Below, one piece after another: positions 18,821-26,780 of a stretch of 64,000 bases of DNA. Origin of the DNA: Candidatus Sulfopaludibacter sp. SbA3 (lineage in GTDB: Bacteria; Acidobacteriota; Terriglobia; 20CM-2-55-15). The position numbers were made by a program, and so were the translations under genes. The stretch spans positions 1-64,000 of the forward strand of contig CAMBFR010000001.1 in assembly GCA_945865815.1 (NCBI GenBank). Direction: 5' to 3'. Below the pieces are notes generated by a model that was not told the origin of the DNA, did not search any database, and was given only the letters and a program-made list of their open reading frames with translations. The stretch's first letter is position 1. Each line of letters begins with the position of its first letter.

Positions 18821-19972
18821 TCACATCGTGAACATGAACATTACCGAGAAACGGTTCGATTTTAATGCCCCTGGCGGCACCTTCGTCTGCTTTGTGTAAT
18901 CGACCGATACATTGATATTTCCGCGAACGTAAGCGATCAACGCCAGGGCCACCGATTGAGTCGAGGCCAGACCCGAATTGGACTGGACTGACTCGTAGCG
19001 GAACACCGGCACGACGGGCACGGGCGTCGGCGTTACGTAGAGAGTCTGGAAATACCAAGCGGCGTTTTTTTGGCTGCCGAGCGTCGTTGTGAGGTCCTCC
19101 TTCGCGCGGTACCACAGAGCATTGACCGTGAAACCGTGGCTGTCCACCTGCAGATCGGCTCCGGCGCGAGAGTATTGCTGAATTCGTGCCGGGGCGGCGA
19201 GTTGCTTATCACCAATGAGCGAGAACCCTCCAATGCTCACGCCGCCGGGCAAATCGTAGGCGGCCCGGAAAAGGTAGTCCTTTCTATCTGTCCCGGCGGG
19301 ATCCCCCGCACCCGTGCCTGCACTGGCACTGTAGAAGAGCTCTCCAGCGCGTCCGTAGAAGGTCGCAAACGGTGTCTCATCGCGAAACCGATAACCCGAC
19401 TGGAACCTGGCGCCGTTCGGCGAGGGCCTGTCCTGGGTAAGGCGGCGGCTCGCAAAGGTGTTGAACGGGTCGGCGAAGGTTAGCGGCCCGTAGCCTCCGA
19501 GAAAGTTGACTTGCGCGCGCGGGTGCCACCCCGCTACAAGGTCCGACAGCTCCACCTCCCAACCTGCTTCGTCTTCGGCCTCCAGGTTCGCAAAGTACGA
19601 ATAGTTGTCGACTGCGGAATCGGCTACATAAAGCTCCAACTCGTGAACAACCTGCATCCGATAACGCTGGTCGGTGTTGCGTTTGACAAACGGTCTGCCC
19701 TGGACCCGAAACGACATCGGTAGAACCCCGGGCAGCACCAGGCGGTCATCGATCACGACGTCGCCAGGGTCCGCCGTAGTCCTGGGCGCCCTATCCAGCC
19801 GGTAGCCATTCTCCTTGAAGGTCCGGCCGAACTCGTTGAGAAGCGGCCACGCAGAATGGCACTGATTGCACGCGAGTTGGTGTTTTCTCGAAAAGGCGGG
19901 AATTGCTTCAAGGTCCGCCGGAACCATCAGGAACCCAGCTAACATGATGCAAACTGTTATGATCTTTTTCAT
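18821..19972 (-). CDS. Cyc2-like monohaem porin-cytochrome of the outer membrane
   Basis: A signal peptide (about 25 residues) is followed at once by one c-type haem motif, CNQCH, in the context AFSRKHQLACNQCHSAWPLL, and then FGRTFKENGYRL. The remaining about 300 residues look like a beta-barrel, with alternating strands and a final VMFMFTM strand. This layout, one N-terminal haem fused to a porin, is that of Cyc2-type proteins, which pass electrons across the outer membrane and include iron oxidases. ATG 19972 is preferred, since GAGGGG lies at proper spacing. ATG 19978 lies too close to it. The cytochrome gene is 20 bases upstream. Iron oxidation is not shown. Confidence 0.77.
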   Translation of the reverse strand: MKKIITVCIMLAGFLMVPADLEAIPAFSRKHQLACNQCHSAWPLLNEFGRTFKENGYRLDRAPRTTADPGDVVIDDRLVLPGVLPMSFRVQGRPFVKRNTDQRYRMQVVHELELYVADSAVDNYSYFANLEAEDEAGWEVELSDLVAGWHPRAQVNFLGGYGPLTFADPFNTFASRRLTQDRPSPNGARFQSGYRFRDETPFATFYGRAGELFYSASAGTGAGDPAGTDRKDYLFRAAYDLPGGVSIGGFSLIGDKQLAAPARIQQYSRAGADLQVDSHGFTVNALWYRAKEDLTTTLGSQKNAAWYFQTLYVTPTPVPVVPVFRYESVQSNSGLASTQSVALALIAYVRGNINVSVDYTKQTKVPPGALKSNRFSVMFMFTM

Positions 19973-19992
19973 AATCATTCCCCTCTCTCTTC

Positions 19993-20711
19993 CTATTTGG
20001 TTTGTCTACCGCTCATAATCGCCATATTGGCGACCCGTTCTTTCAACTCCAGCAAGTACTCAGCGACCGCACGAATCTGTTCGGCGCTGAGACGCCCGTT
20101 GTACGCGGGCATCACTTTGCCTTTGCCGCTTGCGATTGTGGCTTCGATCTCGTCAACAGGAGGCTTCCACCCCGGATCAGTGAATCGTGGCGATCGTTTT
20201 GCGATCGGTTTTGGAGTTCCATTCTCACCGTGACACTTGGCGCAATGGTCGGCGTAGACCATTGTTGCGGACTCGGGAAATTCCGTATCCATTTGAATCG
20301 GTCGATCGGTGTTCCACATCGGCTGCCCATCGTGATCCCGAACGACAAAGACTGCGCTCGTCGTCCGGACTTCACGCGCAAGCAGGATTTTGCGGGCCTT
20401 GACAACAACCTGCACTCCTAAAACCGTGAACATCCCGCCCGGCTTGAGTTTGAAGCCGCTGCGTTTAACAAACTCTTTCGGGCCAATTTGTACTTCCATG
20501 ATGTCGTCCGCTGTCTTGAAGGCAAAGTACAGAAGACCCTCGACATCGTTTTCTTTGCTTTCTACCGAACCCTCAAACACCCGTTCGGCTAACACGTCGT
20601 ATCGAAGGGCGTCGAGATCGCCAGCGGGCCGACCAAAGGCCCCGCTCCAATGGCCGTCAGCAGAAGCATTGCTGAGGCGACGAAGGTAGCAAAGACAAGT
20701 TTTGTCTTCAT
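19993..20711 (-). CDS. Periplasmic cytochrome c with an OB-like domain, frameshifted near its start
   Basis: A clean signal peptide begins at ATG 20711 (MKTKLVFATFVASAMLLL). Its frame ends at a TAG near 20588, while mature-protein sequence continues in another frame (GHWSGAFGRPAGDLDALRYD) into the main open frame. The shift lies at about 20640-20670 and equals one missing base. The body has an OB-like domain (FEGSVESKEN to LREV-type strands) and then a cytochrome c domain with CAKCH and a C-terminal MPAYNGRLS methionine region. GTG 20593-20595 would allow only a signal-less product. The gene may be a sequencing error, a pseudogene or a -1 recoding site. It is in operon with the Cyc2-like gene. 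Confidence 0.7.
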
Positions 20712-20899
20712 AGCAGTGTCAATTCTTCTTGAGGTTTGGGAAGCAATTCACCTGCCAAGATGCGGCAATAGAGGCCCCACATACGCTAGGGGATTTCGAC
20801 CGTCCATCTACAGCCGATTGCCACATTATCGCAATCACTGAAACCGGTGACTGGAGGTCAGCCAGAATGTCAGAAGGAGCCGGAATAGGGCCTCCTCCT

Positions 20900-20928
20900 T
20901 TGACAGCCGTATTTCCGCCGACTATAGT
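20900..20928 (+). promoter_or_regulatory. Sigma-70-type promoter of the TAXI-TRAP operon
   Basis: TTGACA (20900-20905) and TATAGT (20923-20928) are separated by 17 bases. The start codon at 20938 is only nine bases after the -10, so transcription would begin almost at the ATG. No Shine-Dalgarno sequence is present, so the mRNA may be leaderless. Confidence 0.7.
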
Positions 20929-20937
20929 CTCGGCACG

Positions 20938-21909
20938 ATGCGCGGAAGAATCAGGCTTTCGGTTATTTTTCTATTGGCCATGCTGGTGGCGAGTTGCAGT
21001 TCCGAAGACACGGGCAAGACACGCCTGTCGATCGCGACGGGAGGCACGGGCGGCGTCTACTATCCTTACGGCGGCGGTATCGCAAAAGTAATCACAGCGT
21101 ATATCCCAAATGTTGAAGCCACCGCGGAGGTAACAGCAGCCTCCGTCGACAACCTCAAATTTTTGCGCGACCGGCAGGCCGACCTCGCGTTTACCACGGC
21201 CGATACTCTTGCCGACGCGGTGAACGGCGCCGACGCGTTCCAGGACGCGAAGCTGCCGCTTCGCGCGCTTGCCGTGCTATACGTCAACTACACGCACGTC
21301 GTGACGCTCGCATCGAGTCCGATCCGGACGCTCGCCGACCTCAAGGGCAAAGTGGTGTCTACCGGCTCGCCGGGCAGCGGAGGCGAGGTGACGGCGTTTC
21401 GCGTCCTCCGCGCGGCAGGGATCGATCCTGCAACGGACATTCAGATGCAGAGCCTGGGCGTCGCCCAGGCAGCCGATGCATTGAAAGACCGGAAGATCGA
21501 TGCGTTCTTCTGGAGCGGCGGGGTTCCTACCGCGGCCGTTGTCGAACTCGCGCATACCCCCGGCATTACGATTCGCATGCTGTCCAACAATGATGTTCTT
21601 TCCGCACTGCGTCAAACCTACGGACCGTCGCTCTATTTGCTGGGAAACGTCCCGAAAGCCACTTATGCCGGTCTTGAGGCCGACGTGCCGGTCGTATCGG
21701 TACCCAACATACTCGCGGTGCACGAAAGCATGCCCGAACAACTCGCATATGACATCACACGAACGCTTTTCGAGCATCAGGCGGAACTGGTAGCCATTCA
21801 TCCTGAGGCGAAAAACCTGTCGCTCGCATCGGCCGTTGAGGGATCGCCGGCGCCATTTCACAGCGGCGCCATTCGCTACTACACCGAACGGAACGCCTGG
21901 CCTAAATGA
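20938..21909 (+). CDS. TAXI-type TRAP transporter solute-binding lipoprotein
   Basis: This is the extracytoplasmic binding protein of a tripartite ATP-independent transporter. The signal sequence ends in a lipobox, LVASC, with Cys20 as the lipid anchor. The mature protein opens with IATGGTGGVYYPYGGGIA, the hallmark of the TAXI (TRAP-associated extracytoplasmic immunogenic) family. Length is 323 residues, as expected. The stop overlaps the permease start (ATGA). TAXI systems are often linked to glutamate or other small carboxylates, but the ligand cannot be read from the sequence. Confidence 0.93.
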   Translation: MRGRIRLSVIFLLAMLVASCSSEDTGKTRLSIATGGTGGVYYPYGGGIAKVITAYIPNVEATAEVTAASVDNLKFLRDRQADLAFTTADTLADAVNGADAFQDAKLPLRALAVLYVNYTHVVTLASSPIRTLADLKGKVVSTGSPGSGGEVTAFRVLRAAGIDPATDIQMQSLGVAQAADALKDRKIDAFFWSGGVPTAAVVELAHTPGITIRMLSNNDVLSALRQTYGPSLYLLGNVPKATYAGLEADVPVVSVPNILAVHESMPEQLAYDITRTLFEHQAELVAIHPEAKNLSLASAVEGSPAPFHSGAIRYYTERNAWPK

Positions 21910-23831
21910 ACACTCCGGCCGATCGGCCAATCGAAGCGCTGATCGAGACTTTCGAACCTGAGGCCGCTGCCCGCCCGCTCTCCGGCCGGCTGAATCTTCT
22001 TGCCACAACCCTTGCGACGGGTCTCTCGCTCTACGCGTTGTACTGGGTCATCGCCGTCATCCAGCCGCAGATCTATCGCGTAACCTTCCTGCTGCTCGCG
22101 CTGGTGCTCTCGTTTCTGCTGTTCCCTGCCGTCAAAGGAAGCCGCCGAAGCGTGACATGGCTGGACTGGCTGCTCATCGCAGTAACGATCGCGGCCCTGG
22201 CCTGGCCGATCGTGGATTTCGAACAGTTCGTCTACCGGGCTGCGGAACCGAACAGCTTCGACCTCATCTGCGGAACCTTAACCATAGTGGTAGTGCTCGA
22301 AGCAACGCGCCGGACAGTGGGCGGGATACTGCCGCTGACGGCGGCGGCGTTTCTCGTCTACGGCTATTACGGACCGCTGTTCGATCGCATTGGGCTCGGA
22401 TTGCTGGCCCATCGCGGATACAGCCTGGAACGGCTGATCGGCTCGCTCTACATGAGCCTCGAAGGCATCTTCGGCGTACCGCTCGATGTCGCCGCAACCT
22501 ACATCGTGTTATTCACCGTCTACGGCGCCGTGTTGCAGTTTTCGGGCGCGGGACGTTTCTTCCTGGACTGGGCAATGGCCGTGAGCGGCCGCTCGGGCGG
22601 CGGAGCAGGCCCGGGACGCACCGTCACGATCGCAGGCTTTCTGCTTGGAACAGTCTCGGGAAGCGGTGTCGCCACGACGGTAATGCTGGGATCGGTTGCG
22701 TGGCCACTATTGAGAAGCGCGGGATACCCTGCCGAAGTTGCCGGAGCAATCCTGTCGGCGGGCGGCATTGGCGCCATCCTCTCGCCCCCAACACTTGGCG
22801 CCGCGGCGTTCCTGATTGCGGAGTTCCTGCAGATTTCATACCTGCAGGTGCTCGTGATGGCGACCGTGCCCACACTGCTCTACTACATTTCGATCTTCCT
22901 GATGATCGAAGCCGACTCCCGCCGGCTGGGAACGAAAAGCGCGAGATTGAGCACCCTCTCCCTGGCGCAACTGACATGGAGGTACGGCTATCACTTCAGT
23001 TCGCTGGTCTCCATTGCAGGGTTCATGTTGATGGGCATGACGGCGTTCAGAGCCGTGTTCTGGGCAACCTGCCTGGCCATTGCGTTGAGCTTCGTCCGGT
23101 CCGAAACTGCGCTTTATCCGCGAAAGCTTTTCCAGGCGATGGAAGCCGGCGGCAAGGGCGTCCTCTCGGTGGCGGCAACGACGGCGACGGCAGGCATCAT
23201 TGTGGGTGTCGTCACGTTAACCGGACTCGGCTTGAAGATCGCCGGCATCATCGTCACGTTCGCCGGCGGCTCGCTGGCGCTCACGGTCGTGTACTCGGCT
23301 ATCGCCGTGTGGCTGCTCGGTCTGGCGGTCCCCGTGACGGCGTCGTACATCATCGCCGCGGTCATGATAGCGCCGGCGCTCACTCAGGTCGGGGTCGCGC
23401 CCGCGGCCGCGCACATGTTCATCTTTTACTACGCGGTGCTTTCGGAAGTGAGTCCGCCGACGGCCCTCTCCCCATTTGCCGCCGCAGCGATCACGGGCGG
23501 GAACCCGTTTCGCACGATGATGGTGACGTGGAAGTACACGCTGCCAGCGTTTCTGGTGCCTTTCGTATTTACGCTGCGCGGCGAAGGAATGGGCATCCTG
23601 CTGCAAGGGCCGCCCAGTTTGATTCTGTGGACGTCGCTGACTGCCGCGATCGGCGTCTGCGCCCTGGCTGTGGGCGCCGGCGGCTGGCTTCGACGCAAAG
23701 CCACTCTCTTTGAACGGATGCTGGCCATAGCTGCCGGCATCCTGCTGATGTATCCGGCGGCAACGACGGATTTCGCGGGACTCGCATGTTTCGCCGCAGT
23801 CATCGCGTATCACTTCTGGCGCACCCGGTAG
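21906..23831 (+). CDS. TRAP transporter fused 4TM/12TM permease
   Basis: This 641-residue integral membrane protein fuses the small (DctQ-like) and large (DctM-like) TRAP subunits, as is usual for TAXI partners. Many hydrophobic segments run from about residue 30 to 635. The DctM part contains GTVSGSGVATTVMLGSVAWPLL-like glycine-rich ion-site loops (about 245-265) and AGGIGAILSPPTLGAAAFL (about 280-300). It would use a sodium or proton gradient for import. It overlaps the binding protein by four bases. A palindromic repeat follows the stop and may protect or end the transcript. Confidence 0.94.
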   Translation: MNTPADRPIEALIETFEPEAAARPLSGRLNLLATTLATGLSLYALYWVIAVIQPQIYRVTFLLLALVLSFLLFPAVKGSRRSVTWLDWLLIAVTIAALAWPIVDFEQFVYRAAEPNSFDLICGTLTIVVVLEATRRTVGGILPLTAAAFLVYGYYGPLFDRIGLGLLAHRGYSLERLIGSLYMSLEGIFGVPLDVAATYIVLFTVYGAVLQFSGAGRFFLDWAMAVSGRSGGGAGPGRTVTIAGFLLGTVSGSGVATTVMLGSVAWPLLRSAGYPAEVAGAILSAGGIGAILSPPTLGAAAFLIAEFLQISYLQVLVMATVPTLLYYISIFLMIEADSRRLGTKSARLSTLSLAQLTWRYGYHFSSLVSIAGFMLMGMTAFRAVFWATCLAIALSFVRSETALYPRKLFQAMEAGGKGVLSVAATTATAGIIVGVVTLTGLGLKIAGIIVTFAGGSLALTVVYSAIAVWLLGLAVPVTASYIIAAVMIAPALTQVGVAPAAAHMFIFYYAVLSEVSPPTALSPFAAAAITGGNPFRTMMVTWKYTLPAFLVPFVFTLRGEGMGILLQGPPSLILWTSLTAAIGVCALAVGAGGWLRRKATLFERMLAIAAGILLMYPAATTDFAGLACFAAVIAYHFWRTR

Positions 23832-23849
23832 TGGGGGTCTGAGAATATG

Positions 23850-23885
23850 CCTGTGAGCACGGGGCTCAAGCCCCGCGCCCACAGG
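23850..23885. repeat. GC-rich palindromic repeat, copy 3
   Basis: CCTGTGAGCACGGGGCT pairs with AGCCCCGCGCCCACAGG around a two-base loop, giving a long interrupted palindrome. It is the same family as 13052, 13432 and 63425, and lies 18 bases after the TRAP permease stop. Confidence 0.82.
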
Positions 23886-23914
23886 CAAGGCGGCGGAGCG
23901 GCGCCATTGTTTAG

Positions 23915-23933
23915 CCCACGGCGTCAGCCGTGG
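23915..23933. repeat. Short palindrome, second intergenic family
   Basis: CCCACGGCGTCAGCCGTGG forms a hairpin with CCACGGC/GCCGTGG arms between the TRAP permease and rlmN, which run towards each other. No other copy was seen in this window. Confidence 0.55.
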
Positions 23934-23941
23934 ATACGTGA

Positions 23942-24919
23942 CTACGCAGACAGGCCGGCCTTCTTCAATTGGCCACAGGCGCCGGAAACATCGTCACCAC
24001 GAGTCTTGCGAATGAAGGTGGTGACGCCGGCTTTCAGAAGGATTTGCTGGAAGCGAAGAATGTCCGCATGATCGGCGCGCTCGAAGTTGAGGTCGGGTGA
24101 CTGGTTCAGTGGAATCAGATTCATTTTGGTTCCAAGCCCCCCGAGTAATTTCGAAAGGCGCCCGGCATCGGCGGCCGAATCGGTTACTCCTTTAATCATC
24201 ACGTACTCGAACATCACGCGTTTCCGGCGGCTCACTGGCAGACCACGAACAAATCCGACAACATCTTCGATCGGGTACTTCCGATTGATCGGCATGAGTC
24301 GATCGCGAATCGTGTTGGTGGCGCCGGTCAGCGAGATGGACAGGTTGGGAAAGAGCGATTCCTTCGACAGGCGCTCCAGTCCGGGCATTAGGCCCGCGGT
24401 GGAAAGCGTTATGCGGTGCAGCGGCACGGCGAGACCGTGATCGTCTGCCAGAATCTGAATGGCCTGTAGAACGTTTTCGTAGTTTTGAAGCGGCTCTCCC
24501 ATTCCCATCAGCACGACGCTGAAGCGGCTGGCGCCTCCCGAAGGAATCTCTGCCCGCTGCACCAGCACCTGCGAGACGATCTCTCCGGCCGACAAGTTCC
24601 GGGTGAGGCCAAGCTGCCCGGTTAGACAGAATTCGCAAGCCAGCGCGCAACCAACCTGTGAGGAAATGCAGAACGTGAACCGTTGCTTCTCCGGAATCAG
24701 GACGCCCTCCACGACCTCTCCGTCCGCAAGCTGAAAAAGGTAGCGCCGCGCCCCATCCGCGGATTCGAAGCAGCTCACAAGCGATGGCAGCGCCAGGTCG
24801 AAGTGCTCAATCGCAGTGACGCGGTCTCGATACACAGAGTGATAGAGCCGCGTGGCGCGCGCAATACTTCCCAAATGCCCCGCTAATTCCATCCGCGTAA
24901 AATCAAAGAAGCTCTTCAT
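23942..24919 (-). CDS. rlmN: 23S rRNA A2503 / tRNA A37 C2-methyltransferase
   Basis: RlmN is a radical-SAM enzyme that methylates A2503 of 23S rRNA and A37 of some tRNAs. The CxxxCxxC cluster ligands lie in CALACEFCLTGQLG. The second catalytic Cys is in GDDVSGACGQLK near the C-terminus. GMGEPLQN is the GGE-type SAM motif. I chose ATG 24919 (MKSFFDFTR), because the 35 extra residues available upstream are not family-like and run across a hairpin. This gives 325 residues, slightly short for the family. The next gene upstream is a DinB-type gene on the same strand. Confidence 0.94.
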   Translation of the reverse strand: MKSFFDFTRMELAGHLGSIARATRLYHSVYRDRVTAIEHFDLALPSLVSCFESADGARRYLFQLADGEVVEGVLIPEKQRFTFCISSQVGCALACEFCLTGQLGLTRNLSAGEIVSQVLVQRAEIPSGGASRFSVVLMGMGEPLQNYENVLQAIQILADDHGLAVPLHRITLSTAGLMPGLERLSKESLFPNLSISLTGATNTIRDRLMPINRKYPIEDVVGFVRGLPVSRRKRVMFEYVMIKGVTDSAADAGRLSKLLGGLGTKMNLIPLNQSPDLNFERADHADILRFQQILLKAGVTTFIRKTRGDDVSGACGQLKKAGLSA

Positions 24920-24943
24920 TAGATAACCCACCCCAGCCATGTT

Positions 24944-24968
24944 GGCAGACCCATCTACCGGGTCTGCC
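24944..24968 (-). terminator. Hairpin after the DinB-family gene
   Basis: GGCAGACCC and GGGTCTGCC pair perfectly around a seven-base loop, between the DinB stop and rlmN. No T-run follows on the minus strand, so termination is only possible, not shown. Confidence 0.4.
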
Positions 24969-24989
24969 CGTATGGCGCTAAGGAGACGG

Positions 24990-25490
24990 CTAGCCCATGC
25001 TGCCCTCGTCCGCGGAAGGTCCATAAATGGATGGCACGGACACGTTGAGTTGGCGAAGGTACACCGAGAGTTGCCCCCGATGGTGAATGACGTGGTTCAT
25101 GACGAATGTGCGGACTACCGCGACCTTGGGCATCGTCATGAGCGTCTTTTCCCCGTTCTTCAACGCCCAGTTCTTCATGAACGTCTCATCGCTGCAGCCG
25201 GCAATTGCCGCGCGCGCTGCCGCGACGTTCTTGTCAAAAAGCGCCAGAAGTTCGGCCCGCGATCCGCCCTCGAATGGTTTATAGCCGCCGGCAAGATCCA
25301 GGGAATCCTGCGTGATGCCCGTGGTGGCCCATGCCGGCATTTCGGCGACGTGCGAGGCAAGACGGCCGGCCGTCATCGACTTTTCATGAGGCTTCCAGCC
25401 ATATTTGTCTTCGGGGACGCGTTCAATGACCGTCCTCGATGTCGCCATTTCGTAGTCAAATTCAGGTAAAAGAGAAGCGCTGATTGCCAT
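24990..25490 (-). CDS. DinB-family metal-dependent protein
   Basis: DinB/YfiT proteins are four-helix bundles that bind a divalent metal through three histidines. Some act as thiol transferases, and most are uncharacterised. Candidate ligands are the His in LASHVAEMPAW (about residue 47) and the two in NHVIHHRGQLSVYLR (about residues 132-137). Length is 166 residues. GGAGG lies about seven bases before ATG 25490. It is divergent from the pirin gene. The substrate is unknown. Confidence 0.86.
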   Translation of the reverse strand: MAISASLLPEFDYEMATSRTVIERVPEDKYGWKPHEKSMTAGRLASHVAEMPAWATTGITQDSLDLAGGYKPFEGGSRAELLALFDKNVAAARAAIAGCSDETFMKNWALKNGEKTLMTMPKVAVVRTFVMNHVIHHRGQLSVYLRQLNVSVPSIYGPSADEGSMG

Positions 25491-25552
25491 TTGTTTTCCT
25501 CCAGTAAATTTCGAATGGTGGAATATTCTAACGGTTGTTCAAAGGAGGCATG

Positions 25553-26437
25553 ATGGAAACTCGCCAAAGGAGCATCTCAGGCATTTACCGTGGGGCGCCG
25601 TTCCACTGGGTGGGTGATGGCTTCCGGGTGACCAACTATTTTCCGTCTGGAACGGACTTCGGGCCGAAGATCAGCCCATATATCCTGCTGGACTATCACG
25701 CTCCGCACGTCTACCCGCCCACGGAAAGTCAACATCGCGGAGTCGGTCCGCATCCGCATCGTGGTTTCGAAACCGTAACGCTGGCATTCGAAGGCAGCAT
25801 TGCCCACCATGACAGCATCGGCAACGGGGGCGTTATCGGCCCCGGCGATGTGCAGTGGATGACCGCGGCCTCGGGCATTCTGCACAAGGAATATCACTCC
25901 ACTGAATTCGCAAGAACGGGCGGCACAATGCACATGATGCAGATCTGGGTGAATCTGCCGAAGGCCCACAAGATGGATCCGCCCCGTTATCAGCCGATCG
26001 TCGCAAGCCAGATGGGACAAGTCGAACTGCCGAATGGCGGCGGCTGGGTTCGCGTGATCGCAGGATCGTATCAGGGCGCCAAGGGGCCAGCCGTTACATT
26101 CACGCCGATCAATATGTTCGACATTCTCCTCGAACCGCAGGGACGGATCGATCTTTCTTTCCCTGCGCATGAAAACACTGCGGTGGCAGTGCTCAAGGGA
26201 GACGTGAAGATAAACGGCGCTACCAGTGCGGCCGCCCTGGATTTCGTGCTATTCGAAAACGATGGCCAGGACTTTTCCGTCGAGGCACAGACAGAGACGC
26301 ACCTGCTGCTGCTTAATGGCGAACCGATTCATGAACCGGCCGTCCAGTACGGACCATTTGTAATGAACACGAAGCAGGAAATCCGCGAGGCAATCGAAGA
26401 CTTCAACAGCGGCAAATTCGGGCATCTGGACGACTGA
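25553..26437 (+). CDS. Pirin family bicupin protein
   Basis: Pirins are two-cupin-domain iron proteins. Bacterial members include quercetinases and regulators of pyruvate metabolism. The metal-binding N-terminal cupin shows the pirin signature GVGPHPHRGFETVTL, with His residues for iron, and HHDSIGNGGVIGPGDVQWMTAASGI follows the normal pattern (segments HHDSIGNGG and DVQWMTA). AGGAGG (25543-25548) best fits ATG 25553, and ATG 25550 is one codon earlier. The product has 294 residues. It stands alone between a divergent DinB gene and a convergent small membrane gene. Confidence 0.93.
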   Translation: METRQRSISGIYRGAPFHWVGDGFRVTNYFPSGTDFGPKISPYILLDYHAPHVYPPTESQHRGVGPHPHRGFETVTLAFEGSIAHHDSIGNGGVIGPGDVQWMTAASGILHKEYHSTEFARTGGTMHMMQIWVNLPKAHKMDPPRYQPIVASQMGQVELPNGGGWVRVIAGSYQGAKGPAVTFTPINMFDILLEPQGRIDLSFPAHENTAVAVLKGDVKINGATSAAALDFVLFENDGQDFSVEAQTETHLLLLNGEPIHEPAVQYGPFVMNTKQEIREAIEDFNSGKFGHLDD

Positions 26438-26441
26438 GCCC

Positions 26442-26720
26442 TCAAGTACCCGCTTTCTTCATAAAGTGCACGGCGATCAGTGCGGCAATCATTGCGCAGG
26501 CCGGGCTCAGAATGAACGGACCGATCACGGGCGGCCACCAACTCTCCGTAAACATGAATATGACGATCCCCGCAAACGAGCCCGCCACGCTCCATACAAC
26601 AGGACTTCGGTTTGTCTGAAGAATATTGATTCCGGTCAAGGCGAGCGCCACCAGGATTCCAAATGCGCTCCCGATCAGGGCCGCCGGAAAAAACATCAGT
26701 GCTGCCAGAGTCCAGTCCAT
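26442..26720 (-). CDS. Small hypothetical membrane protein (92 aa)
   Basis: I do not recognise a family. Three hydrophobic segments are visible (about residues 4-31, 42-58 and 65-87), ending in a basic MKKAGT tail. It is probably an inner-membrane protein. It ends four bases from the stop of the convergent pirin gene and its start is about 60 bases from the divergent DUF5916 gene. Its codon use looks like that of its neighbours. Confidence 0.6.
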   Translation of the reverse strand: MDWTLAALMFFPAALIGSAFGILVALALTGINILQTNRSPVVWSVAGSFAGIVIFMFTESWWPPVIGPFILSPACAMIAALIAVHFMKKAGT

Positions 26721-26766
26721 GCCAGTTCATAATAGCGCCCGGGACGTGATTTGAACGCTCAGGCCC

Positions 26767-26772
26767 TATAAT
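26767..26772 (+). promoter_or_regulatory. -10 box directly before the DUF5916 gene
   Basis: A perfect TATAAT ends nine bases before ATG 26781. No good -35 lies at 16-18 bases, and no Shine-Dalgarno sequence is present. Transcription from here would give a leaderless or near-leaderless mRNA. Confidence 0.45.
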
Positions 26773-26780
26773 TACTCGCG

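Noticed and set aside
18562-18831. Plus-strand open frame of 89 codons after the DUF3303-like gene
   Set aside because: It lacks a ribosome-binding site and any family-like sequence, and its end overlaps the Cyc2-like gene on the other strand.
22157-23713. Long open frame of 518 codons overlapping the TRAP permease in another frame
   Set aside because: It lies inside a well-supported membrane protein gene in GC-rich DNA and has arginine-rich, unstructured composition typical of shadow frames.
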